Positions 34,256 through 42,333 of a stretch of 64,000 nucleotides of DNA are shown one piece after another. The stretch covers positions 62,001 to 126,000 of the forward strand of contig JAKFFE010000022.1 in NCBI GenBank assembly GCA_036675345.1, read 5' to 3'. Numbering within the stretch: position 1 is the stretch's first letter; each line of letters opens with the position of its first letter. The position numbers and the translations under genes are program-made. Origin of the DNA: JALYOC01 sp036675345. Lineage in GTDB: Bacteria; Myxococcota; Myxococcia; Myxococcales; Myxococcaceae. The notes beneath the pieces are model-generated. The model was not told the DNA's origin, searched no databases, and worked only from the letters and a program-made list of their open reading frames with translations.

Positions 34256-37126
34256 TCACCAGCCCACCTCCAGAAACGCCTTCGAGCGCCACACCCGCCA
34301 GCTCTGGTGGAAGACGCCGGGGATCTGACGGAACTGGTCCTTGTGGAAGTACTCCAGCGTGTAGCCGAAGTTGGCCCCGCCGAAGACGTAGCTGATTCCC
34401 GCCCGGGCCAGGTGGCGGCGGGTGGTGTAGTCGAAGAAGCCCTGGGACTGACTGCCGCCCCGGTTCTTCTCGTCCCAGTAGGTGAACTCGTAGCCCAGGG
34501 TGCCCTTGAGCTCGTTGGTGAACTGGTAGCCCAGCTGCGCGAAGCCCATGTAGTTGGCGCCCACGTAGGTGTCGTCCAGGTTGTCGTCCTTGCGGTAGTC
34601 CACGTCGTGGACGTACTTGAGCTTCACCTTGGCGGTGAGGTTCTCCACTCCCGGCACCAGCATGTCCGCGCCCAGGGCCGCGATCTGGGTGCGCCGCGCC
34701 TGGAACTCCTTGTAGACGCTGCGGGGATCCCGGCCGCGGTCGTGCACGTTGGCGTAGTCCTGGTCCGAGGTGAACGCCGACACGTCGGTGTAGCCGTCGG
34801 TGTAGAGGAAGTCCGGGTACTGGGTGAGCACGTCCCGGTCCTGCATGTTGGTGTTGTAGGTGATGAAGGTGTACTCGCCGGTCAGCCGGGCGCGGCCCTG
34901 GACGTACTCCAACAGCCCGGTGCCTCCGTGCCAGCCGATGATCGCCTCGTACCAGGGCTCATCGAAGTCCACGAACTCGTTGGCGATGTTCAAGGTGGGC
35001 AGCTGCCCGCCGGTGACGAAGCCACCGCCGATGATTCCGTCGGTCAACAGCACGTCCGCCTCGCGGCGTGACCCGAAGATCGCGTTGTAGTCGGCGCCGA
35101 TGTTGAAGTACTCGCCCTTGAAGGAGAGGCCCATCCCGAACGGGTCGTCCACCTCCACCCGCAGCTTGCCGGCCAGATCCCCGATCGCCACCGAGTTCCC
35201 GGCGTCGTCGAAGCGGTACACCAGCGGCGAGAAGCCCTGGTCGTTCTGGACCGCGTTGGTGGCGTACTCGTGGTTCACGTGGTTCAGCGAGTGCGCCAGC
35301 AGACCCCGGACGCTGACCATCTCCAGCGAGGAGGGGGTGTAGACCGCCTCCAGGGTGCTGTTCAGCCCACGGAAGCGGTCATCCCAGTTGATGGCGTGGT
35401 CCGCCCCGCGATCCGCGCTGGGGGTCCCGGTCAGATCCGGATCGAACCGGTCCGCCTCCACGTCGTTCACGTAGGCGGAGATCAGGGTCAGGTTCAGGTC
35501 GTCGAGCGGGCTGTAGCCCAGCTTGGCGGCGTAGGCCCAGTCCGCGCCCCAGAAGCCGGCCAGCGGATCGGCATCGGTGAGGCCGGTGTTCCAGCGGGGG
35601 CCGATGTACAGCTTGGGCAGGCCCACCGCCGCGGTGTGATAGCTGAGGCCCTCCCAGGCGCCCTCCACGAACACCCCGTAGCCATTGTTCCGGTCGATGT
35701 AGCGCGACTTGCCGATGGTCCACTCGTTGAACATCCCGAAGTCGGATGAGCCGACGTGGATCCAGCGCACGGTGGGGATCGGCGCGGCGATGCGCGCCCA
35801 GGCCGCGCGCAGCTTGATGTACGCGGCGTGGTTCATCCCCAGGCTCTCTCCGGAGGTGTTCTCGGTGAAGGGGGTGTTGGTGGGGAAGTCCCAGCGGGTA
35901 TCCCCGTTCTCCCACCAGTCCTGCCACAGCGCGCCCCAGCGGCTCTGGATGCTGGCCCCGGCGGAGACCCGGTCGCTGACCCGTCCGCGGATGTTCAGCT
36001 CGAACTCGGTGCAGGCGCCGTTGTGGCCGCCGATGTTGTCCGACCAGAAGGGATTGGAGAGCGACAGACAGCCGGTGGTGTCGTCGTTCTGGAACATCCA
36101 CTTGGTGTAGATCTTCCCGTTGAACTCGATGTTGCCCGGAGCAGCCGCGGCCGGCGCCGAGGCGGGCGCACCGGGAGCGCCCATCGCCGGGCCCACCGGA
36201 CCGGGGGTGCCCGCGGTCGCCAGCTCCGCGGTGGCGGAGGTCGCCTCCTGGCGGAAGGGGTAGACCATCGGCAGCACCGCCAGGTCCTCGAACTTCGGCT
36301 CGGTGGCCTCCACGTTGTAGGCGGACAGGGCCTGCTTCTGGGCCTCCACCTCGGAGGGATCGCCGGTGGCCTGGCCCGCCAGGATGTCCAGGGGGTGGGG
36401 ATCGTTGTCGTAGTCGGTGCCGCCCCCGAAGCGGTGCTGGCCCTCGTACTCGTTCACCTTGCGGGTCAGGAGGTCGGTCTTGTCCGGGAAGCCCTCGTTG
36501 GACTGCATCGCCACCTGGTAGCCCCAGTGGGCCTCCGGGGCGCCGCCCAGCTGGTCCTTGCCCACCACCGCGATCAGGGTCCGGCCCTGCGCGCGGGTCA
36601 GACGCGGGACCACGATGTTGCCCTTGAGGTCCGCCGCCTTGACGTCGATCTCGCTGTTGAGGCGGGTGGGGCCCTGGGGGGAGAGCAGCACCACCTTCTC
36701 CCAGGCATTGGGGGGGGCGAAGCGGATGTTCAAGCCGGGCAGGCCCTTGGTGACCCCGGTGCCGGGCTGGCCCCCCTGGTCGATGAACACGAACGCCATC
36801 TGCACCGAGAAGCCGTTGCCGCCCCAGGCCTTGCTGTCCCACGGATCCTCGATCCGCGAGTTCACCGTGACCCGGAACTCCACGTCGTCACCCACCGGCT
36901 TCACCTCCAGGCCGGTGATGTCGAAGCTGCCCGGCTTGTAGACCGCGTCGGTGGGGTACAGGTAGCCGCCCGGCCCGAAGTCGTCGCCGGTCGGATCGAC
37001 CAGGGTCACCTGTCCGGTGAAGCCCGGGGGAGCCGCGGAGGCAGCCCCGGGGAGGACCAGTCCCAGACAGGCCAGGGAGGAGAGGACTGCCAGCGAGTCG
37101 GTGAGCCGCTTCATGGGGATCTTCAT
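34256..37126 (-). CDS. Outer-membrane beta-barrel with glucodextranase-C-like N-terminal domain
   Basis: A 956-residue exported protein (signal peptide to about 32, GAASAAPPGF). Residues about 35-260 are a glucodextranase-C-like domain: VDPTGDDFGPGGYLYPTD, KPGSFDITGLEVKPVGDDVE and AWEKVVLLSPQGPTRL. An Ala/Pro/Gly linker at about 310-340 leads to a long region of alternating strands typical of a porin barrel, starting NIEFNGKIYTKWMF and ending in an aromatic residue (FLEVGW), as outer-membrane proteins do. It sits between glucan hydrolases and binding lipoproteins, so it is the best candidate for the maltodextrin channel of this locus, taking the place of SusC or LamB. Its ATG overlaps the GH13 stop as TGATG; an in-frame ATG at 37114 is an alternative. 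Confidence 0.78.
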   Translation of the reverse strand: MKIPMKRLTDSLAVLSSLACLGLVLPGAASAAPPGFTGQVTLVDPTGDDFGPGGYLYPTDAVYKPGSFDITGLEVKPVGDDVEFRVTVNSRIEDPWDSKAWGGNGFSVQMAFVFIDQGGQPGTGVTKGLPGLNIRFAPPNAWEKVVLLSPQGPTRLNSEIDVKAADLKGNIVVPRLTRAQGRTLIAVVGKDQLGGAPEAHWGYQVAMQSNEGFPDKTDLLTRKVNEYEGQHRFGGGTDYDNDPHPLDILAGQATGDPSEVEAQKQALSAYNVEATEPKFEDLAVLPMVYPFRQEATSATAELATAGTPGPVGPAMGAPGAPASAPAAAAPGNIEFNGKIYTKWMFQNDDTTGCLSLSNPFWSDNIGGHNGACTEFELNIRGRVSDRVSAGASIQSRWGALWQDWWENGDTRWDFPTNTPFTENTSGESLGMNHAAYIKLRAAWARIAAPIPTVRWIHVGSSDFGMFNEWTIGKSRYIDRNNGYGVFVEGAWEGLSYHTAAVGLPKLYIGPRWNTGLTDADPLAGFWGADWAYAAKLGYSPLDDLNLTLISAYVNDVEADRFDPDLTGTPSADRGADHAINWDDRFRGLNSTLEAVYTPSSLEMVSVRGLLAHSLNHVNHEYATNAVQNDQGFSPLVYRFDDAGNSVAIGDLAGKLRVEVDDPFGMGLSFKGEYFNIGADYNAIFGSRREADVLLTDGIIGGGFVTGGQLPTLNIANEFVDFDEPWYEAIIGWHGGTGLLEYVQGRARLTGEYTFITYNTNMQDRDVLTQYPDFLYTDGYTDVSAFTSDQDYANVHDRGRDPRSVYKEFQARRTQIAALGADMLVPGVENLTAKVKLKYVHDVDYRKDDNLDDTYVGANYMGFAQLGYQFTNELKGTLGYEFTYWDEKNRGGSQSQGFFDYTTRRHLARAGISYVFGGANFGYTLEYFHKDQFRQIPGVFHQSWRVWRSKAFLEVGW

Positions 37127-38820
37127 CAGTCGAATTTGAAGAACGCGAACGATTGAGGAGGGAGCGCGTCGAAGACCAGCGCTCCGGATTGGGAAGTCGG
37201 GGTCGGCATCAGGCCGGCGCCTTCTAACACGGTGACGCTTCCGCTCAGAGGAAGGGTGAAGCCCGCCGAGGCGGTGGTCGCCAGGTTGATCACCAACAAC
37301 ACCCGGGAACCATCCCCAGCGGTACGGAGGGTCGCGAAGACCCCAGGTCCGCCGGTGCCCTCGATCGCCGGCCGCGAGGCGACCCCGGTGGCCAGCGCCG
37401 GGTGGGCCTGGCGCAGCGCGATCAGCCGGCGGTACAGCGACCACAGCGAGTCCGGATCCGTCTGCTGGGTGGCCACGTCCACCCCCACGGCCTCGGGGGC
37501 GGTGCGAGTGGTGTCCCGCTCGAACCAGTTGGAGGCGTCCTGGGTGAAGCCCGCCTGCGGACCGGTGTCGTCCCAGCGCATCGGGGTGCGCTTGTCCTTG
37601 TCCTCGGTCCGGGAGGAGGCGCCGCCGACCATCCCCAGCTCCTCTCCGTAGTAGAGGAACGGAGTGCCGGGGTGGGCCATCAGCAGCGCCGCCGCCAGTC
37701 GCGCCTGCTCTGGGGGCGGGGTGGTCCCGGTGCCCATCAGGTCCCTCATCACCCGGACCTGATCGTGGTTGGTCAGGAAGGGGGCCTCGAAGCCGCGGTC
37801 CACGAACTCGCTCTGGGAGATCGCGTTGGCCTGGTGGATGTCGGCGCGGGTCCCCTTCTTGATCGAGGAGCGGATCGCGTCGGCGATCTCGAAGGAGAAG
37901 GCCAGCTGGAACTCGTTTCCGAAGCCGTAGTAGTCCGCCACCTTGGAGTTGCCGGTCCAGGCCTCGGCCACCAGCAGCGCGTCCGGGTACTCCTGGTGGA
38001 TGGCGTGGCGCAGCCGCTGGAAGACCTGGTGGGTCTCCGGCTGGTCGGTGAGCTTGGCGTCCTCGCTCTCCACCAGGTAGCGGACCGCGTCCACCCGGAA
38101 GCCGTCCACCCCCAGCGCCAGCCAGTGCTTCATGATCGCCACGAACTCCGCCTCCACCTCCGGGTTGCGCCAGTTCAGGTCCGGCATCCCCGCGTTGTAG
38201 ACGGCGTAGTAGTAGTCGCCGTTGGCGTGGAACCACACGTCCCCGAAGTCGCCGAACGGCCGCTTCCAGCCGGCCTCGGTGGGCTTGGTGTCCTTCCACA
38301 CGTAGAAGTTCCGGTAGGGCGCGTCCGGTCCTTCCCGGGCGGAGACGAACCACGGGTGGGCGCTGGAGGTGTGGTTCACCACCAGGTCCAGGAGGATCTT
38401 GATCCCCCGCGCGTGGGCGGCGGCGATCAGCGCCTCCAGGTCGGCCTGGGTCCCGTAGTCGTACTTCACCGCCCGGTAATCGGTGACGTCGTAGCCGTGG
38501 TAGCTGGGGGAGGCGAAGACTGGCATCAGCCAGATCCCGTTCACGCCCAGGTCGGTGGTGGTCTCCGGGTTTCCGTCGTTGAGGTAGTCCAGCCGCGCGG
38601 TCAGTCCCTGGAGATCGCCGACCCCGTCCCCGGTCTCCGATCCATCCTGGAAGCTGCGGACGAACACCTCGTAGAAGACGTCGTCCCGCCACCAGCCGGT
38701 CTCGTTGGGGGTGATGATCTCCGGACCGGTGCCCGCATCCTCGCCCCCATCCGGCCCGGTCCCACCCGGAGGGCAGGCCAGCAGGAACAGCGCGGCCCCG
38801 ACGGGAAGAAGACGCCTCAC
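37126..38820 (-). CDS. GH13 alpha-amylase-family lipoprotein
   Basis: A 564-residue enzyme acting on alpha-1,4-glucans. The signal peptide ends in lipobox LLAC at Cys16, followed by a Gly/Asp-rich spacer. The GH13 signatures are intact: DLVVNH (145-150), nucleophile Asp244 in GFRVDAVRY, acid/base Glu286 in LVAEAWTG and Asp353 in LTNHDQVR. The opening WWRDDVFYEVFVRSF and the FYVWKDTKP stretch resemble the oligo-1,6-glucosidase/amylase branch. The GTG start at 38820 overlaps the GH57 stop (GTGA), so the two lipoprotein enzymes are translationally coupled. Confidence 0.88.
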   Translation of the reverse strand: MRRLLPVGAALFLLACPPGGTGPDGGEDAGTGPEIITPNETGWWRDDVFYEVFVRSFQDGSETGDGVGDLQGLTARLDYLNDGNPETTTDLGVNGIWLMPVFASPSYHGYDVTDYRAVKYDYGTQADLEALIAAAHARGIKILLDLVVNHTSSAHPWFVSAREGPDAPYRNFYVWKDTKPTEAGWKRPFGDFGDVWFHANGDYYYAVYNAGMPDLNWRNPEVEAEFVAIMKHWLALGVDGFRVDAVRYLVESEDAKLTDQPETHQVFQRLRHAIHQEYPDALLVAEAWTGNSKVADYYGFGNEFQLAFSFEIADAIRSSIKKGTRADIHQANAISQSEFVDRGFEAPFLTNHDQVRVMRDLMGTGTTPPPEQARLAAALLMAHPGTPFLYYGEELGMVGGASSRTEDKDKRTPMRWDDTGPQAGFTQDASNWFERDTTRTAPEAVGVDVATQQTDPDSLWSLYRRLIALRQAHPALATGVASRPAIEGTGGPGVFATLRTAGDGSRVLLVINLATTASAGFTLPLSGSVTVLEGAGLMPTPTSQSGALVFDALPPQSFAFFKFD

Positions 38821-41800
38821 GGGTCCACCACCTCGGTCATCGCCGGCAGGCTGCCGCTGGGCTCGGGGCGGTCCGCGAACACGTCCCGCAGCAGCATCTT
38901 GAAGTTGTCGTTGGTGTCCGCCGCCTCGAAGCCGCGGTTGGTCAGCGGGTACTCCTCGGTGGAGCCCCAGCCCTGGCCGGCGCTGCCCAGGGTGTACTTG
39001 TAGTTGACCTCGGTGTTGGGGGGCACCAGCACCCGGAAGGTCCACAGCTTGTCCCCGGCCACCGCGTCCCCGTGGGTGGCGCCGTCGTCGGACATCGCCA
39101 CGCTGTTGGGAGTCCAGTTGCCCAGCTCCGGCAGGCTGCCGACGATGAACATCGTCCCCGCCGGGTTGGCGATGGTGCTGACCGCGTTGAGCGGCAGCCG
39201 GGTCCCGGTGCCGTCCACCACCAGGGTCAGCTCGACCAGCAGCGAGCGGTCCTCGAACACCGGGGCCGCGTTGAGGTTGGGGGCCCGGTCCAGCTCGGCG
39301 CCGGAGACCAGGGCGGTGATCAGCATCTCCAGCGGATCGGTGGGCTGATGGTTCAGCTCCGCCAGCGGGATCTTCAGCTCCACCACATCGTCGGCGGCCT
39401 CCACCACCACCCCGGTGACCGCGCCGGGGGTGCCCCAGTTGGTGCCGTCGGTGGTGGCCAAAGCCACGCTCTGCACGCCCCCGGCCTGGAACTCCACCGT
39501 CAGCTCCCGGGCCGCACCGCCGGCGGTGAAGGAGATCGCGCTACCGGCGCGGGTGGTGGCCTGCTTGGGATCCTGCTGGATCTGATCCGGGACCGCGATG
39601 ATGTGCTTCTGGGAGAAGTACAGCCGCAGGGAGAAGTTGTTCCCCAGCGCCTGCACGGTCTGGTTCAGCCGCAGCGCCACCCACAGCGAGTCCGCGCTCA
39701 CCCCGTGGTACCAGGTGGCGATCTTGTCGTCCGGGTTGGCGGTGGTGCCGGAGTCCACGTCCTGGCACACCCCGGCGCCCAGCTGGGTCCACTCGTTGGC
39801 CACCTCCGGATCGTTCCCGTCGTCGGGGACGAACGCCCCGTCCGGGGTGGGATCGGCGGAGAGCGGGCCGGAAGGCGCGTTGCACACCCGCAGGATCTTG
39901 GGGAGGTCGGGGACGGTGGTGGAGATCCCCGCCAGCTGCGCGTTGCGGTACACGCCCTGGAGCAGGGCCAGGAAGATCCGATCAAACGGCGCATCCCCTC
40001 CGGCGGCGGTCTGATCGCTGCCGTACCACCAGAACCAGTCCGAACCCTCGGCCGCGTACATCGACTCCCAGGCCTTGTACCGGTACCAGGCCTGGGTGCC
40101 CGGAGCGGGGGGCGCGGCCAGCGGATCCGGACGGGCCAGCCCCTGGGTCTCGAAGGTGGCCAGATCCGCGCGCACCGCGGCCAGGTAGTCCCAGGCCAGG
40201 TTCTCCTCGTCCTCGCCGATCCAGGTGGAGAAGCTGCCGGAGATCCAGGAGGCGGCGAACAGCGGCTCCAGCTCCGGCAGCGCGTGCACCGGGTGGGCGG
40301 GGACGCCGCGCGCCGGGTTGCCATCCAGGTACTCGCTGACGGTGACGGTGCGGATGTCCCCCTGGGTCTGGGCGAGGGTGAGGGCGGTGTACATCCCCTC
40401 CAGAAAGCCGATCGCGTCGTTGTCCTTCGTGTACCACTCCCAGGCGTTCTCCCCGTCCAGGATGATGGTCAGCAGCCGCTCCTCGCCGTAGCGGGGGGAG
40501 TGGTTGCGCAGGCTGGCCATGAAGTCGGTGACGTTCTCCGCCGGGGTGCCGCCCTGGTAGTGGAAGCCGATCTTGTCGGAGAGCTCGGTATCCCGGAACA
40601 CGATCGCCAGCTCGTCATCGGTGGTGCCGTTGTCCCCGGACACGGTGTCGGAGTCGATCCGGTACGGGCTGTAGATCGGCTGGTTGGCGGGGGTGGACTT
40701 CTCCAGCACCCGGCGGTCGGTGGCGATCCAGCGGATCCCGTGGCCGGCGAAGATCGGCACCACCGCCTCGGCCACCGAGCCCTCCGCCGGCCACATCCCG
40801 GTGGGGGCGCGCCCGAACTGGTCCTGGAACTTCTTCACCGCCTTGGCCACGTGGACCTCGGCATCCGCGGGGCTGAGGAACTGCTGCGACGGCATCGGCG
40901 CGGTGGGCATCGCCTGCTGCGCCAGCGTGCTGTCGGTGATCAGCGGGAGGATCGGGTGGTAGTAGGGGGTGGTCATCACCTCCACCTGCCCCTGCTTGGT
41001 GTCCGCCTGGTAGAGGAGCGCGGCGTGGGCGGCGACCACGTTCTTGAGGACCTTGTACTCCTCGATCACCAGCCGCCGGGCGATGGCCTCGGTGAATGGC
41101 TGATCGAGGGTGAAGGTCCCGTCTGCCTGTTCGGTGACCAGATCGGAGAGGTCCACCACCAACCCGTCCGGGAGGGTGACCGCGCCGCGCAGGAAGCGGG
41201 GATCGAACCAGGCCAGCTGGAACCAGCTCTTGGCATGGAGCAGATCCTCCTGGGTCAGGGTGGCCGGGGCCTCGGTGCGCTTCTGGTTCAGGGCCGCGTA
41301 GGCCGGGAACCGGGCGATCATCACCTCGGAGATGGAGAAGGCGGACCAGATGTCCTTGTACAGCCAGCCCTGCTGCGCCGGGGTCAGCGCGGCCGGATCC
41401 GGGGTGGGGGAGAGCAGCAGATCGATCCACGGATCGGTGACCGGCTCGGTGGCCCCGCCGCGCTGGGCGAAGTACCCGGCGGTGTCCACGGTCATCGCCG
41501 CGGGGTCGATGAACGGCGCCAGCCGGTCCACGTAGTATTCCTGCAGTTGCATCAGCAGGACCGGGGTCAGGTTCACCTGCACGTGGATGTCCGGGAAGGC
41601 GCCCAGCATCGCCACCATGTCGTAGTAGTCCTTGGTGGCGTGCTTGCGGACCCACGGCCCGCGCGACCACTCCCAACTGCCGGAGGGGTCGATGTACACC
41701 GGCTGGTGCTGGTGCCAGACCATGGCCAGGAACAAGGTCCCCTCCAGCGGGACCGTGGCCGCGACCACCGTCTCTCCATCGGTGGCGGCCAGGTCGGCCA

Positions 41801-42137
41801 CCGCCAACTGGTAGGTGGGCCCCTTGGGCAGCGCCTCGCTGAGGGTGAGGGTGACCCTCTGCTCGTTGGTCTCCGCGGCGGTCACCGTCTGGGTGACCGC
41901 GCCCGCCTCGGAGCTGAGGGTGAAGTCCGCCGGCTGGACGCTGTCCGCCTGCACCGGCTTGGACAACTCCACCACCACCCGGATGCCGTCGGCGGAGAAG
42001 GCCCGCTGCAGGGTGAAGGTGGAGGCACCCGCGTCGGTGCCGCCGTCCGGGGTCGGGTCGCCCCCTCCGCAGCTGCAGCCGGAGAGGGACGCCAGCGACA
42101 GGACGGCGGCGAAGAGGACCAGGTGCTTGATCGACAT
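38817..42137 (-). CDS. GH57 amylopullulanase-like lipoprotein
   Basis: A 1106-residue lipoprotein (lipobox LSGC, Cys21). An Ig-like domain (about 40-131) precedes a GH57 catalytic domain with MVWHQHQPVY (His-Gln-His-Gln-Pro at 142-146), nucleophile Glu452 in GMWPAEGSV, acid/base Asp516 in FRDTELSDKIGFHY and DGENAWEWY (561-569). This is the arrangement of GH57 amylopullulanases, which cut alpha-1,4 and alpha-1,6 links. Residues about 780-960 resemble the glucodextranase-C domain. The end (about 990-1080) is a binding-module-like domain (FIVGSLPELGNWTPNSVAMS, SDDGATHGDAVAGDKLW), CBM20-like in style. First lipoprotein gene of the glucan operon; a GTGA overlap joins it to the GH13 gene. Confidence 0.88.
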   Translation of the reverse strand: MSIKHLVLFAAVLSLASLSGCSCGGGDPTPDGGTDAGASTFTLQRAFSADGIRVVVELSKPVQADSVQPADFTLSSEAGAVTQTVTAAETNEQRVTLTLSEALPKGPTYQLAVADLAATDGETVVAATVPLEGTLFLAMVWHQHQPVYIDPSGSWEWSRGPWVRKHATKDYYDMVAMLGAFPDIHVQVNLTPVLLMQLQEYYVDRLAPFIDPAAMTVDTAGYFAQRGGATEPVTDPWIDLLLSPTPDPAALTPAQQGWLYKDIWSAFSISEVMIARFPAYAALNQKRTEAPATLTQEDLLHAKSWFQLAWFDPRFLRGAVTLPDGLVVDLSDLVTEQADGTFTLDQPFTEAIARRLVIEEYKVLKNVVAAHAALLYQADTKQGQVEVMTTPYYHPILPLITDSTLAQQAMPTAPMPSQQFLSPADAEVHVAKAVKKFQDQFGRAPTGMWPAEGSVAEAVVPIFAGHGIRWIATDRRVLEKSTPANQPIYSPYRIDSDTVSGDNGTTDDELAIVFRDTELSDKIGFHYQGGTPAENVTDFMASLRNHSPRYGEERLLTIILDGENAWEWYTKDNDAIGFLEGMYTALTLAQTQGDIRTVTVSEYLDGNPARGVPAHPVHALPELEPLFAASWISGSFSTWIGEDEENLAWDYLAAVRADLATFETQGLARPDPLAAPPAPGTQAWYRYKAWESMYAAEGSDWFWWYGSDQTAAGGDAPFDRIFLALLQGVYRNAQLAGISTTVPDLPKILRVCNAPSGPLSADPTPDGAFVPDDGNDPEVANEWTQLGAGVCQDVDSGTTANPDDKIATWYHGVSADSLWVALRLNQTVQALGNNFSLRLYFSQKHIIAVPDQIQQDPKQATTRAGSAISFTAGGAARELTVEFQAGGVQSVALATTDGTNWGTPGAVTGVVVEAADDVVELKIPLAELNHQPTDPLEMLITALVSGAELDRAPNLNAAPVFEDRSLLVELTLVVDGTGTRLPLNAVSTIANPAGTMFIVGSLPELGNWTPNSVAMSDDGATHGDAVAGDKLWTFRVLVPPNTEVNYKYTLGSAGQGWGSTEEYPLTNRGFEAADTNDNFKMLLRDVFADRPEPSGSLPAMTEVVDP

Positions 42138-42280
42138 GGGCAGAGCGGCTCCGGCGCTGGGACTCCAAAAGCGCGCGGATACTGTTCTGAGCCAGGCAAA
42201 CGACGCAACTTCGAGTCTTAGTGCGCCGCGTCATCCGACGGGCAGCCGGGGCGCAGCGTTTGCGAGCCGACAGCCGGGGA

Positions 42281-42319
42281 GGCGGTCCCGCGCCAGAAGA
42301 TGCGCGGGGCACAACCGCC
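42281..42319 (-). terminator. Possible terminator or attenuator hairpin between GH13 and GH57 genes
   Basis: Arms CCCGCGC (42287-42293) and GCGCGGG (42302-42308) pair perfectly around eight bases, and GGCGGT/ACCGCC extends the stem with an asymmetric bulge. It starts about 15 bases after the GH13 stop on the minus strand. No U-run follows, so termination may be partial. The remaining 140 bases before the GH57 gene probably hold its promoter, but I cannot point to one. Confidence 0.35.
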
Positions 42320-42333
42320 GATCCTGAAGCGAA

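Noticed and set aside
37127..38692. Upstream extension of the barrel-protein frame to 38692
   Set aside because: The frame is open, but that stretch encodes the GH13 enzyme in another frame. The barrel protein begins with its signal peptide at 37126.
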